A stretch of DNA of 10,096 bases from positions 1 to 10,096 of the forward strand of contig CAIPJU010000686.1 in assembly GCA_903865465.1 (NCBI GenBank), read 5' to 3'. Every line of letters starts with the position of its first letter. The stretch's first letter is position 1. Made by a program: the position numbers and the translations under genes. The DNA is from an uncultured Bacteroidota bacterium. GTDB lineage: Bacteria; Bacteroidota; Bacteroidia; Bacteroidales; VadinHA17. Below are positions 1-7,602 of this stretch, in pieces. The notes under the pieces are model-generated. The model made no database searches. It was not told the origin of the DNA and saw only the letters and a program-made list of their open reading frames with translations.

Positions 1-222
1 ATGCTCAGAATGGTCGATTATTATAAAAGATATAGAGATCTTTCGTATATTGGCATCGCGGGTTGGTACCTGATTTCGATTATAGATGCTAATGTGGATG
101 CAAGCCTCTTTAACTATGATGTAAGTACCAACCTTGAGATTTCGGTTTATCCCTCGGTACTCCCGCTTCCCGGTGGTTTTACAGGAGCAGGGTTGAATTT
201 AGGTATGAAAATAACCTTCTAA
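1..222 (+). CDS. DUF5683 domain protein, C-terminal end only
   Basis: The last 73 codons of a gene that begins before the window; the ATG at base 1 is almost certainly an internal Met. The visible part reads like the C-terminus of the DUF5683 family of Bacteroidota: RDLSYIG, then WYLISIIDANVDASLFNYD, followed by an alternating polar/hydrophobic stretch ending in LGMKITF, which would suit a final beta-strand. The function of the family is not known to me. From memory, DUF5683 genes in this phylum often follow parA and parB and precede a lytic transglycosylase gene, and the transglycosylase is indeed next, starting 14 bases after this stop (TAA at 220-222). That context supports the family call and suggests the chromosome-partitioning locus lies just to the left. 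Membership rests on recalled motifs, so the family is probable and the role is open. Confidence 0.7.
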   Translation: MLRMVDYYKRYRDLSYIGIAGWYLISIIDANVDASLFNYDVSTNLEISVYPSVLPLPGGFTGAGLNLGMKITF

Positions 223-236
223 CATAATTTAAATTT

Positions 237-1796
237 ATGCGATTCAGAGTATTACTGGCATTTTCGTTTCTGGCACTCCTAAATGTTAAGGGAGCCACCG
301 TATCCGACACTCTGACTATCAGACCGGATACAATAAGTACCCAACATGTTAACGATGACCTCGACAGTCTGGTTAATAATTGGTACGTGAAAATGGCTCT
401 GAAAAACCATCCTGAAATTTCGGTTTCCGACACAATCGGTATTGAATATCCCGACTCACTGTATATCAGCAGGATAGCACGTATTAATTCTATTGTGGAC
501 CTTAAGTATAATAGTATTATCAGAAGTCATATTCATGTTTATACCGTTCGGCAGAGACATAAATTTTGCGCAGTACTGGGTCTGTTAGATTATTATTTCC
601 CCATGATTGAGGATATATTTGACTCCTACGGAATTCCGACGGAGCTAAAATATATGGCAGTTATTGAGTCGGCTCTTAACCCCGGGGTGGTGAACCGCCG
701 CTCAGGTGCTACCGGCATGTGGCAATTTATGTACAGCACCGGGAAAATGTATGGCCTGACGATCAACTCCCTTGTCGATGAACGTAAAGATCCTGTAAAA
801 TCGACACATGCTGCTGCGAGATACCTGCAGGATCTCTATAAGATTTATAATGACTGGATTCTGGTTATTGCAGCATACGATTGCGGACCGGGGAATGTTA
901 ACAAAGCCATAAAGCGGGCGGATAACAAGAAAGATTATTGGGATATTTATTACAGATTGCCACGCGAAACCAGAGGCTACATACCTCAATATGTTGCAGC
1001 TATTTACGCTATTACCTTTTATGCCGAACACAATCTGAAACCGCTTCCTCTTGATATTCCAATTGCTACGGATACCATTATGATTAATAAGGACATACAC
1101 CTTTCGCAAATCTCCCAGGTTATGGGCATTCCGATTGACGAGCTGAAGGCTTTAAATCCCCAGTATAAAACAGGTCTGGTTCCCGGATCATCAAAACCTA
1201 TGTCGCTTACCCTTCCTATGAATCATATTGGCGATTTTATTGGCCTCAACGATACCATCAGAAGATATAAACCCGATGTGTACCTCAACAAGGTTACACA
1301 AATTGCCGATCCGAAACATTTTTCGGGAGCTCCGGGTGATATCAAGGGAAAAACTAGGCTTCTTTACACTATTAAGGATGGCGACAACCTGGGATATATC
1401 TCATCATGGTACAAGGTGCCTGTATCGGACCTTAGATACTGGAATAATATCTACCGGAATTCAATCAGGGTAGGCCAGACTATTGCGGTCTACGTTCTTC
1501 CCACCAGAGCCGATGGCCTCTCCAAGATTAATATGATGACCTTCGAAGAGAAGCAGAAAATAACAGGGACCGGTATCGAAGCTTCTGCGGCTTCCATGCC
1601 CGCAGCTGCACCAGCCTTACCGGATGAGACTGATGGAACTTATATAACTCATACTGTGCGTTATGGCGACACTATATGGGATATTGTAAAACTTTACGGC
1701 AATGTTACTGCAAGTGAGGTACTGTCATTGAATAACATAACATCACCAGGCAAGATTAAAATAGGACAAGTACTGAAGATTAAGAAGAAAAGCTGA
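237..1796 (+). CDS. mltD: MltD-like lytic transglycosylase with LysM domains
   Basis: A secreted muramidase-like enzyme of 519 residues that would cleave the MurNAc-GlcNAc bond of peptidoglycan and leave a 1,6-anhydroMurNAc end. Residues 1-20 form a signal peptide without a lipobox Cys, so unlike E. coli MltD it is probably not a lipoprotein. The SLT domain spans about 118-235: catalytic Glu144 in AVIES, GATGMWQFM at 157-165, and AAYDCGPGNV at 212-221. A degenerate LysM-like segment lies near 287-326, followed by two clear LysM repeats at about 375-421 and 471-516 with the YTIKDGD and HTVRYGD signatures; these bind glycan strands. An Ala/Pro-rich linker at 448-462 precedes the last one. The ATG at 237 places the signal peptide correctly, and no Shine-Dalgarno motif is present. 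It lies in a tight operon with its neighbours on both sides. The AAYN motif reads AAYD here. Family call is firm; the exact MltD subgroup is less so. Confidence 0.93.
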   Translation: MRFRVLLAFSFLALLNVKGATVSDTLTIRPDTISTQHVNDDLDSLVNNWYVKMALKNHPEISVSDTIGIEYPDSLYISRIARINSIVDLKYNSIIRSHIHVYTVRQRHKFCAVLGLLDYYFPMIEDIFDSYGIPTELKYMAVIESALNPGVVNRRSGATGMWQFMYSTGKMYGLTINSLVDERKDPVKSTHAAARYLQDLYKIYNDWILVIAAYDCGPGNVNKAIKRADNKKDYWDIYYRLPRETRGYIPQYVAAIYAITFYAEHNLKPLPLDIPIATDTIMINKDIHLSQISQVMGIPIDELKALNPQYKTGLVPGSSKPMSLTLPMNHIGDFIGLNDTIRRYKPDVYLNKVTQIADPKHFSGAPGDIKGKTRLLYTIKDGDNLGYISSWYKVPVSDLRYWNNIYRNSIRVGQTIAVYVLPTRADGLSKINMMTFEEKQKITGTGIEASAASMPAAAPALPDETDGTYITHTVRYGDTIWDIVKLYGNVTASEVLSLNNITSPGKIKIGQVLKIKKKS

Positions 1797-1810
1797 TCCT
1801 TTTCTGATAT

Positions 1811-4792
1811 ATGCGCCCGTCCAGGTTATTTTTGTTTTTGCTTATTTTCATCTCTTTCTTTATCGGGTTACATTACATTGTTCCCGGGAACCGGCTGTTT
1901 CCCTCAGCCAGTTTTTTTTTGCCTCCTGAGATTGAATCCGGCATCAAAGCCGGCAACCCATTAACCGTCAAGCCTGAGGGCACCCCAAAGGAATCACTGT
2001 CCATTACAAATAAATTCAGTGAGTTAAGTAGTAAGTATCTTCTGGCTGACACCGGAAAGTCCGATCAGGCAGCGCTTGGTGGATTCATTGATTCACTCAG
2101 CAAAGCCACCCGACAAATAAGGGTGATGTACTACGGCGATTCTCAACTCGAAGGCGACAGGATCACCTTCTGGCTGCGCCAAAAACTAAGGGAAGAAATT
2201 GGAGGGACAGGCCCGGGCCTGTTTCAGCCTCTCATGAACGTAATGTATACAAAATCATTATGGATAAGCTCCTCATCAAACTGGAAGCGCTATAACTATC
2301 TTTCATATAAATCGGGAACAATAAGCAATACCGACCTTGGGCCGTTTATATCACTATGCCGTTTTTTGCCTGAAGGGGTAAGATCGGAAATTCCTGAGAT
2401 TGCATCTGTCAGAATTAAGCCATCAGCCATGGCCGACAGAGCATCGAGGAGATATGATAACCTGAGGATTTTTTATGGAAATGCACACGATTCGGTTATA
2501 GTAAGAGTAAAGGAAGGGGATGCTCTTATCTATTCCGATCTTCTTAAACAGGGGAGGGGATTTTTTGAGTCTGCCTGTAAACTTCATGGTAATGAGGATG
2601 TAAAAATAGAATTTGAAGGAAGGGTAAGCCCCGACATTTATGGAATCAGCATTGAAAGCAGCTCAGGAGTGATACTGGATAATATTCCGCTTCGCGGGAG
2701 CGCCGGACTGGAGTTCACCATGGCTGGCAGGGAAAACCTGAGAGAGGCTTTCAATAAGTTAAGGCCCGATCTGTTCATACTGCAATACGGATTAAACGTA
2801 GTAAAGAATGTAACAATGGATTATTCCTATTATCAGAAGGGACTCGAGCGACAGATCCTGCTTCTGAAGGAGTTGTCACCATCAACGCCAGTTCTGATTG
2901 TCGGAGTCACCGATATGGCAGGAAGTGATTCTGCAGGAATCAGGTCATACAGGAATATACCTGACCTTATCAGGGCACAGAAAAAAGCAGCACTCCGTAC
3001 AGGAGCTGCATTCTGGGATGCTCACGATGCGATGGGAGGCGAGTCATCGGTAATCAGATGGGCAAAGCTGAAGCCTCCTCTGGCCCAAAAGGATTTTGTT
3101 CACCTGACCTATGATGGAGCCGACTCTTTATCAAAACTGCTGGCAAAAGCAATTCTCCCTCCTGACAAAGGAACAGATTCACTAAACAACCTCTCAATTG
3201 TCCGGCAGGATTCACTTACTAAAACAGCTGAATTGCCTGCTGCGAATAATTCTGAAAGAGAATCAGGGAACAACATAATAATCCGTGTCTTGAAATCAGT
3301 TTTCAGATTCACTCCCGATGAGCCGATGATTTTTTCTGTTCCAGGATTCTGGATTTTTTTCCTTTTTGTCCTGCTTGGGTTCAGCCTGGTATGGAAAAGG
3401 ATCTTCCTGCGAAACTTGTACCTGTTGATAATGAGCCTCTTTTTTTATTATAAATCGGGCGGACTTTTCCTCTTTCTTCTGATATTGGTGACTGTGGTCG
3501 ATTTCTCATGTGGTTTGCTTATTCACAGATCTAAAGGCAAACAGGGAAGAAGATTTTTCATACTTGTCAGCCTTATTTCAAATCTTGGCATTCTGGCCTA
3601 CTTCAAGTACACAGCTTTTTTCGCCAGCATAATAAATAAAGTTTTAGGTACAAACCTTCAGATTCACGATTTCCTTGCTTCACTCTCCAACTCTTACCTT
3701 GGAACGTCATTCAATGTCAGTTACATATTACTTCCGGTCGGTATCTCTTTCTTTACCTTTCAGTCGCTCAGTTATACGATTGATATTTACAGGCGAAAGC
3801 TTGAACCGGTGAAGAATATACTGGATTTTGGATTTTATGTCTCATTTTTCCCCCAGCTGGTGGCAGGGCCCATCGTAAGGGCCTCGGAGTTTATTCCTCA
3901 GCTTTACAGTGAATTCCGTCTTTCGAAGCAGGAGTTCAATCATGCTCTGTTTCTCATTACCAAAGGGCTCATCAAAAAGATCATTATCTCTGATTTCATT
4001 GCTATAAGCCTTATCGACAGGGTTTTTGATGCTCCTTCACTTTATTCCGGCTTTGAAAACCTGATGGCAATTTACGGATACGGCCTTCAGATTTATTGTG
4101 ATTTCTCGGGATATACCGACATAGCTATCGGACTTGGTCTGGTTCTTGGATTCAGGCTGCCAGCCAATTTTAACTCTCCCTATAAGGCTTCAGGCATTGC
4201 TGATTTCTGGCGGCGATGGCATATTTCCCTTTCACGCTGGTTAAAGGACTATTTGTATATATCGCTTGGAGGAAACAGAAAAGGAAAGATCAGGACCAAC
4301 CTAAACCTTATGGTCACAATGCTGCTTGGCGGATTATGGCATGGTACTGACCTTCGATTCATAATATGGGGGGCTCTACATGGTTTTGGGCTGGTTATAA
4401 ATAAAATATGGGATTCAATCACGGGAGGCAGAATTTCAGGAAGGTTTGGGAAGGCCGTTTCCATTTTCATAACATTTCAGTTCGTCAGTTTTTGCTGGAT
4501 TTTTTTCAGGGCAACCAATACCCGAAGTGCCGTTACAATGCTCCGGCAGGTATTCACTGATTTCTCGCCCCTTTCCTATGGACCAGTCATAGAGACTTTC
4601 GGTACCTCATTCCTGCTGATCCTGACGGGTTACATGATTCATTTTCTTCCTGAAAATGTAAAAGAATCCTTCAGAGGGATTTTTATAAAAATCTCTGCAC
4701 CGGTCAGGCTGGCACTCATAATGATAGTTGCCATTCTCCTGTACCAGATGCGCTTACCGATGGTAACGCCATTCATCTATTTCAGGTTCTGA
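1811..4792 (+). CDS. SGNH hydrolase-MBOAT fusion, probable envelope glycan O-acetyltransferase
   Basis: A 993-residue two-part membrane protein. A signal-anchor helix (about 5-24) is followed by a periplasmic SGNH domain: block I GDSQLEGD at 109-116 with nucleophile Ser111, a block III-like QYGLN at 325-329, and the catalytic DFVH pair Asp428/His431. About 200 residues, apparently beta-rich, separate blocks I and III. After a polar linker (450-490) come roughly 11-12 membrane helices of an MBOAT/AlgI-type domain: VAGPIVRASEFIPQL at 684-698, DFWRRWHISLS at 798-808, and GLWHG with the conserved His844, then ALHG (His857). MBOAT proteins pass acyl groups across the inner membrane and SGNH partners transfer them to, or remove them from, glycans, as in PatA/PatB and AlgI/AlgX. 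Here both are one polypeptide. The gene starts 14 bases after the transglycosylase stop, so peptidoglycan is the favoured substrate, but an exopolysaccharide is possible. A T9 run lies at codons 34-37. Confidence 0.9.
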   Translation: MRPSRLFLFLLIFISFFIGLHYIVPGNRLFPSASFFLPPEIESGIKAGNPLTVKPEGTPKESLSITNKFSELSSKYLLADTGKSDQAALGGFIDSLSKATRQIRVMYYGDSQLEGDRITFWLRQKLREEIGGTGPGLFQPLMNVMYTKSLWISSSSNWKRYNYLSYKSGTISNTDLGPFISLCRFLPEGVRSEIPEIASVRIKPSAMADRASRRYDNLRIFYGNAHDSVIVRVKEGDALIYSDLLKQGRGFFESACKLHGNEDVKIEFEGRVSPDIYGISIESSSGVILDNIPLRGSAGLEFTMAGRENLREAFNKLRPDLFILQYGLNVVKNVTMDYSYYQKGLERQILLLKELSPSTPVLIVGVTDMAGSDSAGIRSYRNIPDLIRAQKKAALRTGAAFWDAHDAMGGESSVIRWAKLKPPLAQKDFVHLTYDGADSLSKLLAKAILPPDKGTDSLNNLSIVRQDSLTKTAELPAANNSERESGNNIIIRVLKSVFRFTPDEPMIFSVPGFWIFFLFVLLGFSLVWKRIFLRNLYLLIMSLFFYYKSGGLFLFLLILVTVVDFSCGLLIHRSKGKQGRRFFILVSLISNLGILAYFKYTAFFASIINKVLGTNLQIHDFLASLSNSYLGTSFNVSYILLPVGISFFTFQSLSYTIDIYRRKLEPVKNILDFGFYVSFFPQLVAGPIVRASEFIPQLYSEFRLSKQEFNHALFLITKGLIKKIIISDFIAISLIDRVFDAPSLYSGFENLMAIYGYGLQIYCDFSGYTDIAIGLGLVLGFRLPANFNSPYKASGIADFWRRWHISLSRWLKDYLYISLGGNRKGKIRTNLNLMVTMLLGGLWHGTDLRFIIWGALHGFGLVINKIWDSITGGRISGRFGKAVSIFITFQFVSFCWIFFRATNTRSAVTMLRQVFTDFSPLSYGPVIETFGTSFLLILTGYMIHFLPENVKESFRGIFIKISAPVRLALIMIVAILLYQMRLPMVTPFIYFRF

Positions 4793-4832
4793 TGGTTTTA
4801 TTATATTGTATGATGGGAAAAGGTTTATCGGT

Positions 4833-6062
4833 CTACAGGTAAGTATGTTGATCCTGTGCGCCCCTTACAAAAGGTGCCACAGCCCTCTTATAAATTCCCT
4901 GAACATAAGCTATCGCCATTCCGTAATTTGTAACAGGAATCCCGGCTTTTGTCGCCGGTCTCAGCCTGTTGTGAAGCTGTCTCCTTGTTATCATGCAACC
5001 GCCGCATTGAATTACCAGGGAGTAATCTGTTATTGGTCGTGGCAGGGAATCAAGTCCTGCAACCACATCAAAATCAATAGTTTTGCCAGTGAAACCGGTG
5101 ATCCATCTCGGAATCTTTGTCCTTCCTATATCATCGCACGAAACATGATGTGTACACGACTCAAGCAGTAATACCCTGTCGCCATCTTTGAGTTCCGATA
5201 TAGCAGGTGTGCCCTTGATATAATTGTCAAAATCGCCTTTAAAGCGTGCAAGCATTATACTAAAGCTGGTGAGGGGGACATCATCGGGTACCGAAGAGTC
5301 GGCTTTTTTGAAGACCTGCGAGTCGGTCACTGCCAGGGCCGGTTTGATTTTTGTTTTCTTAAGAAATGCATCTACTTCCCTCTCTTTTAAAACAATGGCT
5401 ACGGCATCGTTATCCAGTATGTCTCTTATTGCCTGAACCTGTGGAAGAATGAGTCTGCCTTCGGGAGCTTCCACATCGACAGGGGTGATCAGCAGAACAA
5501 TATCACCATAGCTGATTAAATCGCCAAGAAGTGATGGGTTTTTAAATGAGTGTTCCGGTATAGTATCCTTAATGAGAGATATCAGCTCTTCGTAATTGCG
5601 CCTGTCGAAGGAGGAGAATTCAAGGGGAGCAGATCCTGTTATTGTAACGATCCGCGATATAAATTCTTCCGAAGGTTTTTCAATATCCGATTTGCTGTGA
5701 ATTACAATGAATGGGATATCGCCATTGAGGAATTTTTCTGCAAGGTCATTTTCGAATTCCCCCCATGAATTGTTATTAACAACCAACAGGGCAAGGTCAA
5801 TAACATCAAGTGTTTTAAGGGTTCGATCAACCCTTTTTTGCCCCAGGTCTCCGGAATCATCGATCCCTGCAGTATCGACCAGGATTACAGGTCCGAAGCC
5901 TGTTATCTCGAACGATTTTTTTACAGGGTCGGTTGTTGTACCGGCATGGTCCGAAACAATTGCAATATCCTGACCGGCGAGGCAGTTTATGAGGCTGCTC
6001 TTCCCGTTGTTCCGGCGTCCGTAGATACCTATATGTGGTTTTGATTCCCTTCCTTTGGCCAT
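4833..6062 (-). CDS. hydF: [FeFe]-hydrogenase maturation GTPase HydF
   Basis: HydF is the cytoplasmic scaffold on which HydE and HydG products are assembled into the di-iron subcluster of the H-cluster before transfer to the hydrogenase. The 409-residue length is normal. The N-terminal GTPase domain has P-loop GRRNNGKS (15-22), switch region GTTTDPV (41-47), DTAG (63-66) and SKSD (123-126), where Asn of the usual NKxD is Ser. A dimerisation region follows at about 180-260. The C-terminal cluster domain has CTH at 303-305, CDDIGRTKIPRW at 309-320 and CGGC at 353-356, giving the three Cys ligands of the 4Fe-4S cluster. The residue before CGGC is Gln352, where many HydF proteins have His. The ATG at 6062 fits the short Lys-rich leader before the P-loop. 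The aspartase gene lies 76 bases upstream; hydE, hydG and the hydrogenase are not in the window. The 3' end faces the SGNH-MBOAT gene with a 40-base gap and no hairpin. Confidence 0.96.
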   Translation of the reverse strand: MAKGRESKPHIGIYGRRNNGKSSLINCLAGQDIAIVSDHAGTTTDPVKKSFEITGFGPVILVDTAGIDDSGDLGQKRVDRTLKTLDVIDLALLVVNNNSWGEFENDLAEKFLNGDIPFIVIHSKSDIEKPSEEFISRIVTITGSAPLEFSSFDRRNYEELISLIKDTIPEHSFKNPSLLGDLISYGDIVLLITPVDVEAPEGRLILPQVQAIRDILDNDAVAIVLKEREVDAFLKKTKIKPALAVTDSQVFKKADSSVPDDVPLTSFSIMLARFKGDFDNYIKGTPAISELKDGDRVLLLESCTHHVSCDDIGRTKIPRWITGFTGKTIDFDVVAGLDSLPRPITDYSLVIQCGGCMITRRQLHNRLRPATKAGIPVTNYGMAIAYVQGIYKRAVAPFVRGAQDQHTYL

Positions 6063-6079
6063 CAGAGAAAATTTTGACG

Positions 6080-6112
6080 CAAAATTAATAAAATCCGCAT
6101 GATAGTGTTAAA
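6080..6112 (-). promoter_or_regulatory. Candidate Bacteroidota-type promoter upstream of hydF
   Basis: On the minus strand, TAATTTTG (6080-6087) matches the Bacteroidota -7 consensus TAnnTTTG exactly. A weak -33 element TTTA (consensus TTTG) lies 21 bases upstream at 6109-6112, within the usual spacing. Transcription would begin near 6074, leaving a short leader of about a dozen bases before the hydF ATG. Short AT-rich motifs arise by chance, so this is only a candidate; hydF could equally be read through from the aspartase gene. Confidence 0.35.
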
Positions 6113-6138
6113 GATAAGCTGGCTGGGCAGTTTACTCA

Positions 6139-7578
6139 TTATTGGAGGTCATCGAGCGAAAAGCCAAGTTTAAGCAGATTCCCGGGCTGAAGAATGATCC
6201 TGAGCCGTGAATCTTCAATAATATTAAGGAGTTTGTTTGCTTCAAAAATATCTACTCTTTTTTCTTTCATGAACTCTGCAATCTCCGCAGCTTTATGATA
6301 TCCTATATACGGGCTGAGTGCAGTTGTGAGCGAGGGACTGTTTATCAGTGATTTATAAGCCGATGATTCGTTGATTGTCAATCCTTTGAACAGGTTTTCA
6401 AGGAGCGTGACATTGCATGATATCAGAAGGTTTAAGCTTTCAATGACAGTACATCCTATTAAAGGGAGATAGGCATTTAATTCCAGAGCGCCCTGACCGC
6501 TGAGTGAGCTCACCAGCTGATCGTTGGCATATATCTTGTGTGCTGAGGATATAACGAATTCAGGTATTACCGGGTTAATTTTGCCTGGCATTATTGAACT
6601 GCCGACCTGACGCTGAGGAATTGTCAAGATTTTTTCACCGCTTATGTCTGATGAAAGCAGACGAAAATCGGAAGACATTTTTTCGAGATTAACGGCGTGA
6701 GCCTTCAGGGTTGCATGAATTTCGACCCACCTGTCCATGTTGGAAGTAGAATCTGCCAGATTCTCACTCTGGGCTATTCCAAGGCCTGTGAGCCGTCGCA
6801 GCTCCGGAACAATTTCCATTATAAAATACCGTGGAAGTGAGAGACCGGTTCCAATGGCTCCTCCTCCCATATTTACCTGCTTTATTCTTTCACTGCATTT
6901 TGAAACTCTCCACCAGTCGCGCGACAGGGCATCATTATAAGTACTGAATAATAGTCCGAATGATGATGGAACAGCCTCCTGCATTTGGGTATAGCCTGGT
7001 CGTAGTTTATCCCTGAATTTTTTTTCGAACCCCTCGGCTTTCTGCCTCAGTAGGTTGATTTTTTCTTCAAGAGAATGAAGAAGCCTCAAAACTGCAATGG
7101 TTAATGCAGTGGGAATCACATCATTGGTTGACTGGTAGATGTTTCCATGTTCGAGAGGATCAATGAAGCTGTAATTACCACAACCATGACCCATGGCAAG
7201 GAGAGCAGAATTAGCAATAATCTCGTTGATATTCATGTTTATGCTTGTCCCTGCACCTCCCTGAACAGCAGGTACTATGAAATTATCGAAGTATTTGCCC
7301 TCCGATACATCAGTGGCTGTTGAAATAAGTGAATCAAGAATATCATCAGAAATATTTCTGAATGGTATATTACCTCCTGTTTTTTCTTCAACAGCATTTC
7401 GGAACTTACGATATGTTAGATAGCAGGCTTGCTTTGTTACCCCAACTGCCATGTACCATTCTTTCGGGAACGGGGAGTTGCCAGGGAAATTTTCCTTTGC
7501 CCTTAAAGCATGTATTCCGTACAGGGCATCTGAGGGGATTTGTTTCAGGCCAAGACTATCTTTTTCAATGCGAAACAT
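6139..7578 (-). CDS. aspA: Aspartate ammonia-lyase, hydrogenase-maturation-linked type
   Basis: A 479-residue cytoplasmic enzyme of the aspartase/fumarase superfamily, which would convert L-aspartate to fumarate and ammonia as a homotetramer. Visible signatures are GGAGTSINMNINE at 107-119, QSTNDVIPT at 149-157, TQMQEAVP at 197-204, and the mobile loop GSSIMPGKINPVIPE at 326-340, whose first Ser (327) is the expected catalytic base and Lys333 a carboxylate contact. Gln198 follows Thr197, as in E. coli AspA, where fumarases have His; with GGAGTS this favours aspartase over fumarase. The usual GRTQ reads GYTQ and the region after AVP diverges (PSSFGLLFSTYNDALSRDWW), so it is not a standard housekeeping AspA. 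It lies 76 bases upstream of hydF on the same strand; I recall aspartase genes beside hydrogenase maturases in other anaerobes. It may supply ammonia or fumarate for that pathway, which is inference. The ATG at 7578 precedes FRIEKDSLG, the normal family N-terminus. Confidence 0.88.
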   Translation of the reverse strand: MFRIEKDSLGLKQIPSDALYGIHALRAKENFPGNSPFPKEWYMAVGVTKQACYLTYRKFRNAVEEKTGGNIPFRNISDDILDSLISTATDVSEGKYFDNFIVPAVQGGAGTSINMNINEIIANSALLAMGHGCGNYSFIDPLEHGNIYQSTNDVIPTALTIAVLRLLHSLEEKINLLRQKAEGFEKKFRDKLRPGYTQMQEAVPSSFGLLFSTYNDALSRDWWRVSKCSERIKQVNMGGGAIGTGLSLPRYFIMEIVPELRRLTGLGIAQSENLADSTSNMDRWVEIHATLKAHAVNLEKMSSDFRLLSSDISGEKILTIPQRQVGSSIMPGKINPVIPEFVISSAHKIYANDQLVSSLSGQGALELNAYLPLIGCTVIESLNLLISCNVTLLENLFKGLTINESSAYKSLINSPSLTTALSPYIGYHKAAEIAEFMKEKRVDIFEANKLLNIIEDSRLRIILQPGNLLKLGFSLDDLQ

Positions 7579-7602
7579 GATACTTAATATATTGAATATG
7601 TG

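Noticed and set aside
1..3. ATG at base 1 as the start of a small 73-codon gene
   Set aside because: The sequence is the C-terminus of a longer DUF5683 protein; the ATG is internal and the gene is cut by the window edge.
702..1109. 135-codon open frame on the - strand within the transglycosylase gene
   Set aside because: It covers the catalytic SLT region in antisense and shows no domain or start signal.
4793..4832. Bidirectional terminator between the convergent genes
   Set aside because: The 40-base gap is AT-rich but I find no inverted repeat of useful length.
4806..5171. 121-codon open frame on the + strand opposite hydF
   Set aside because: It lies entirely antisense to a firmly identified hydF, with a Cys/His-rich composition typical of a reverse-strand reading and no recognisable domain.
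6139..7578. Class II fumarase as the identity of the lyase
   Set aside because: Thr-Gln at 197-198 in place of the Thr-His of fumarases, and the GGAGTSxNMNxNE motif, fit aspartase better.
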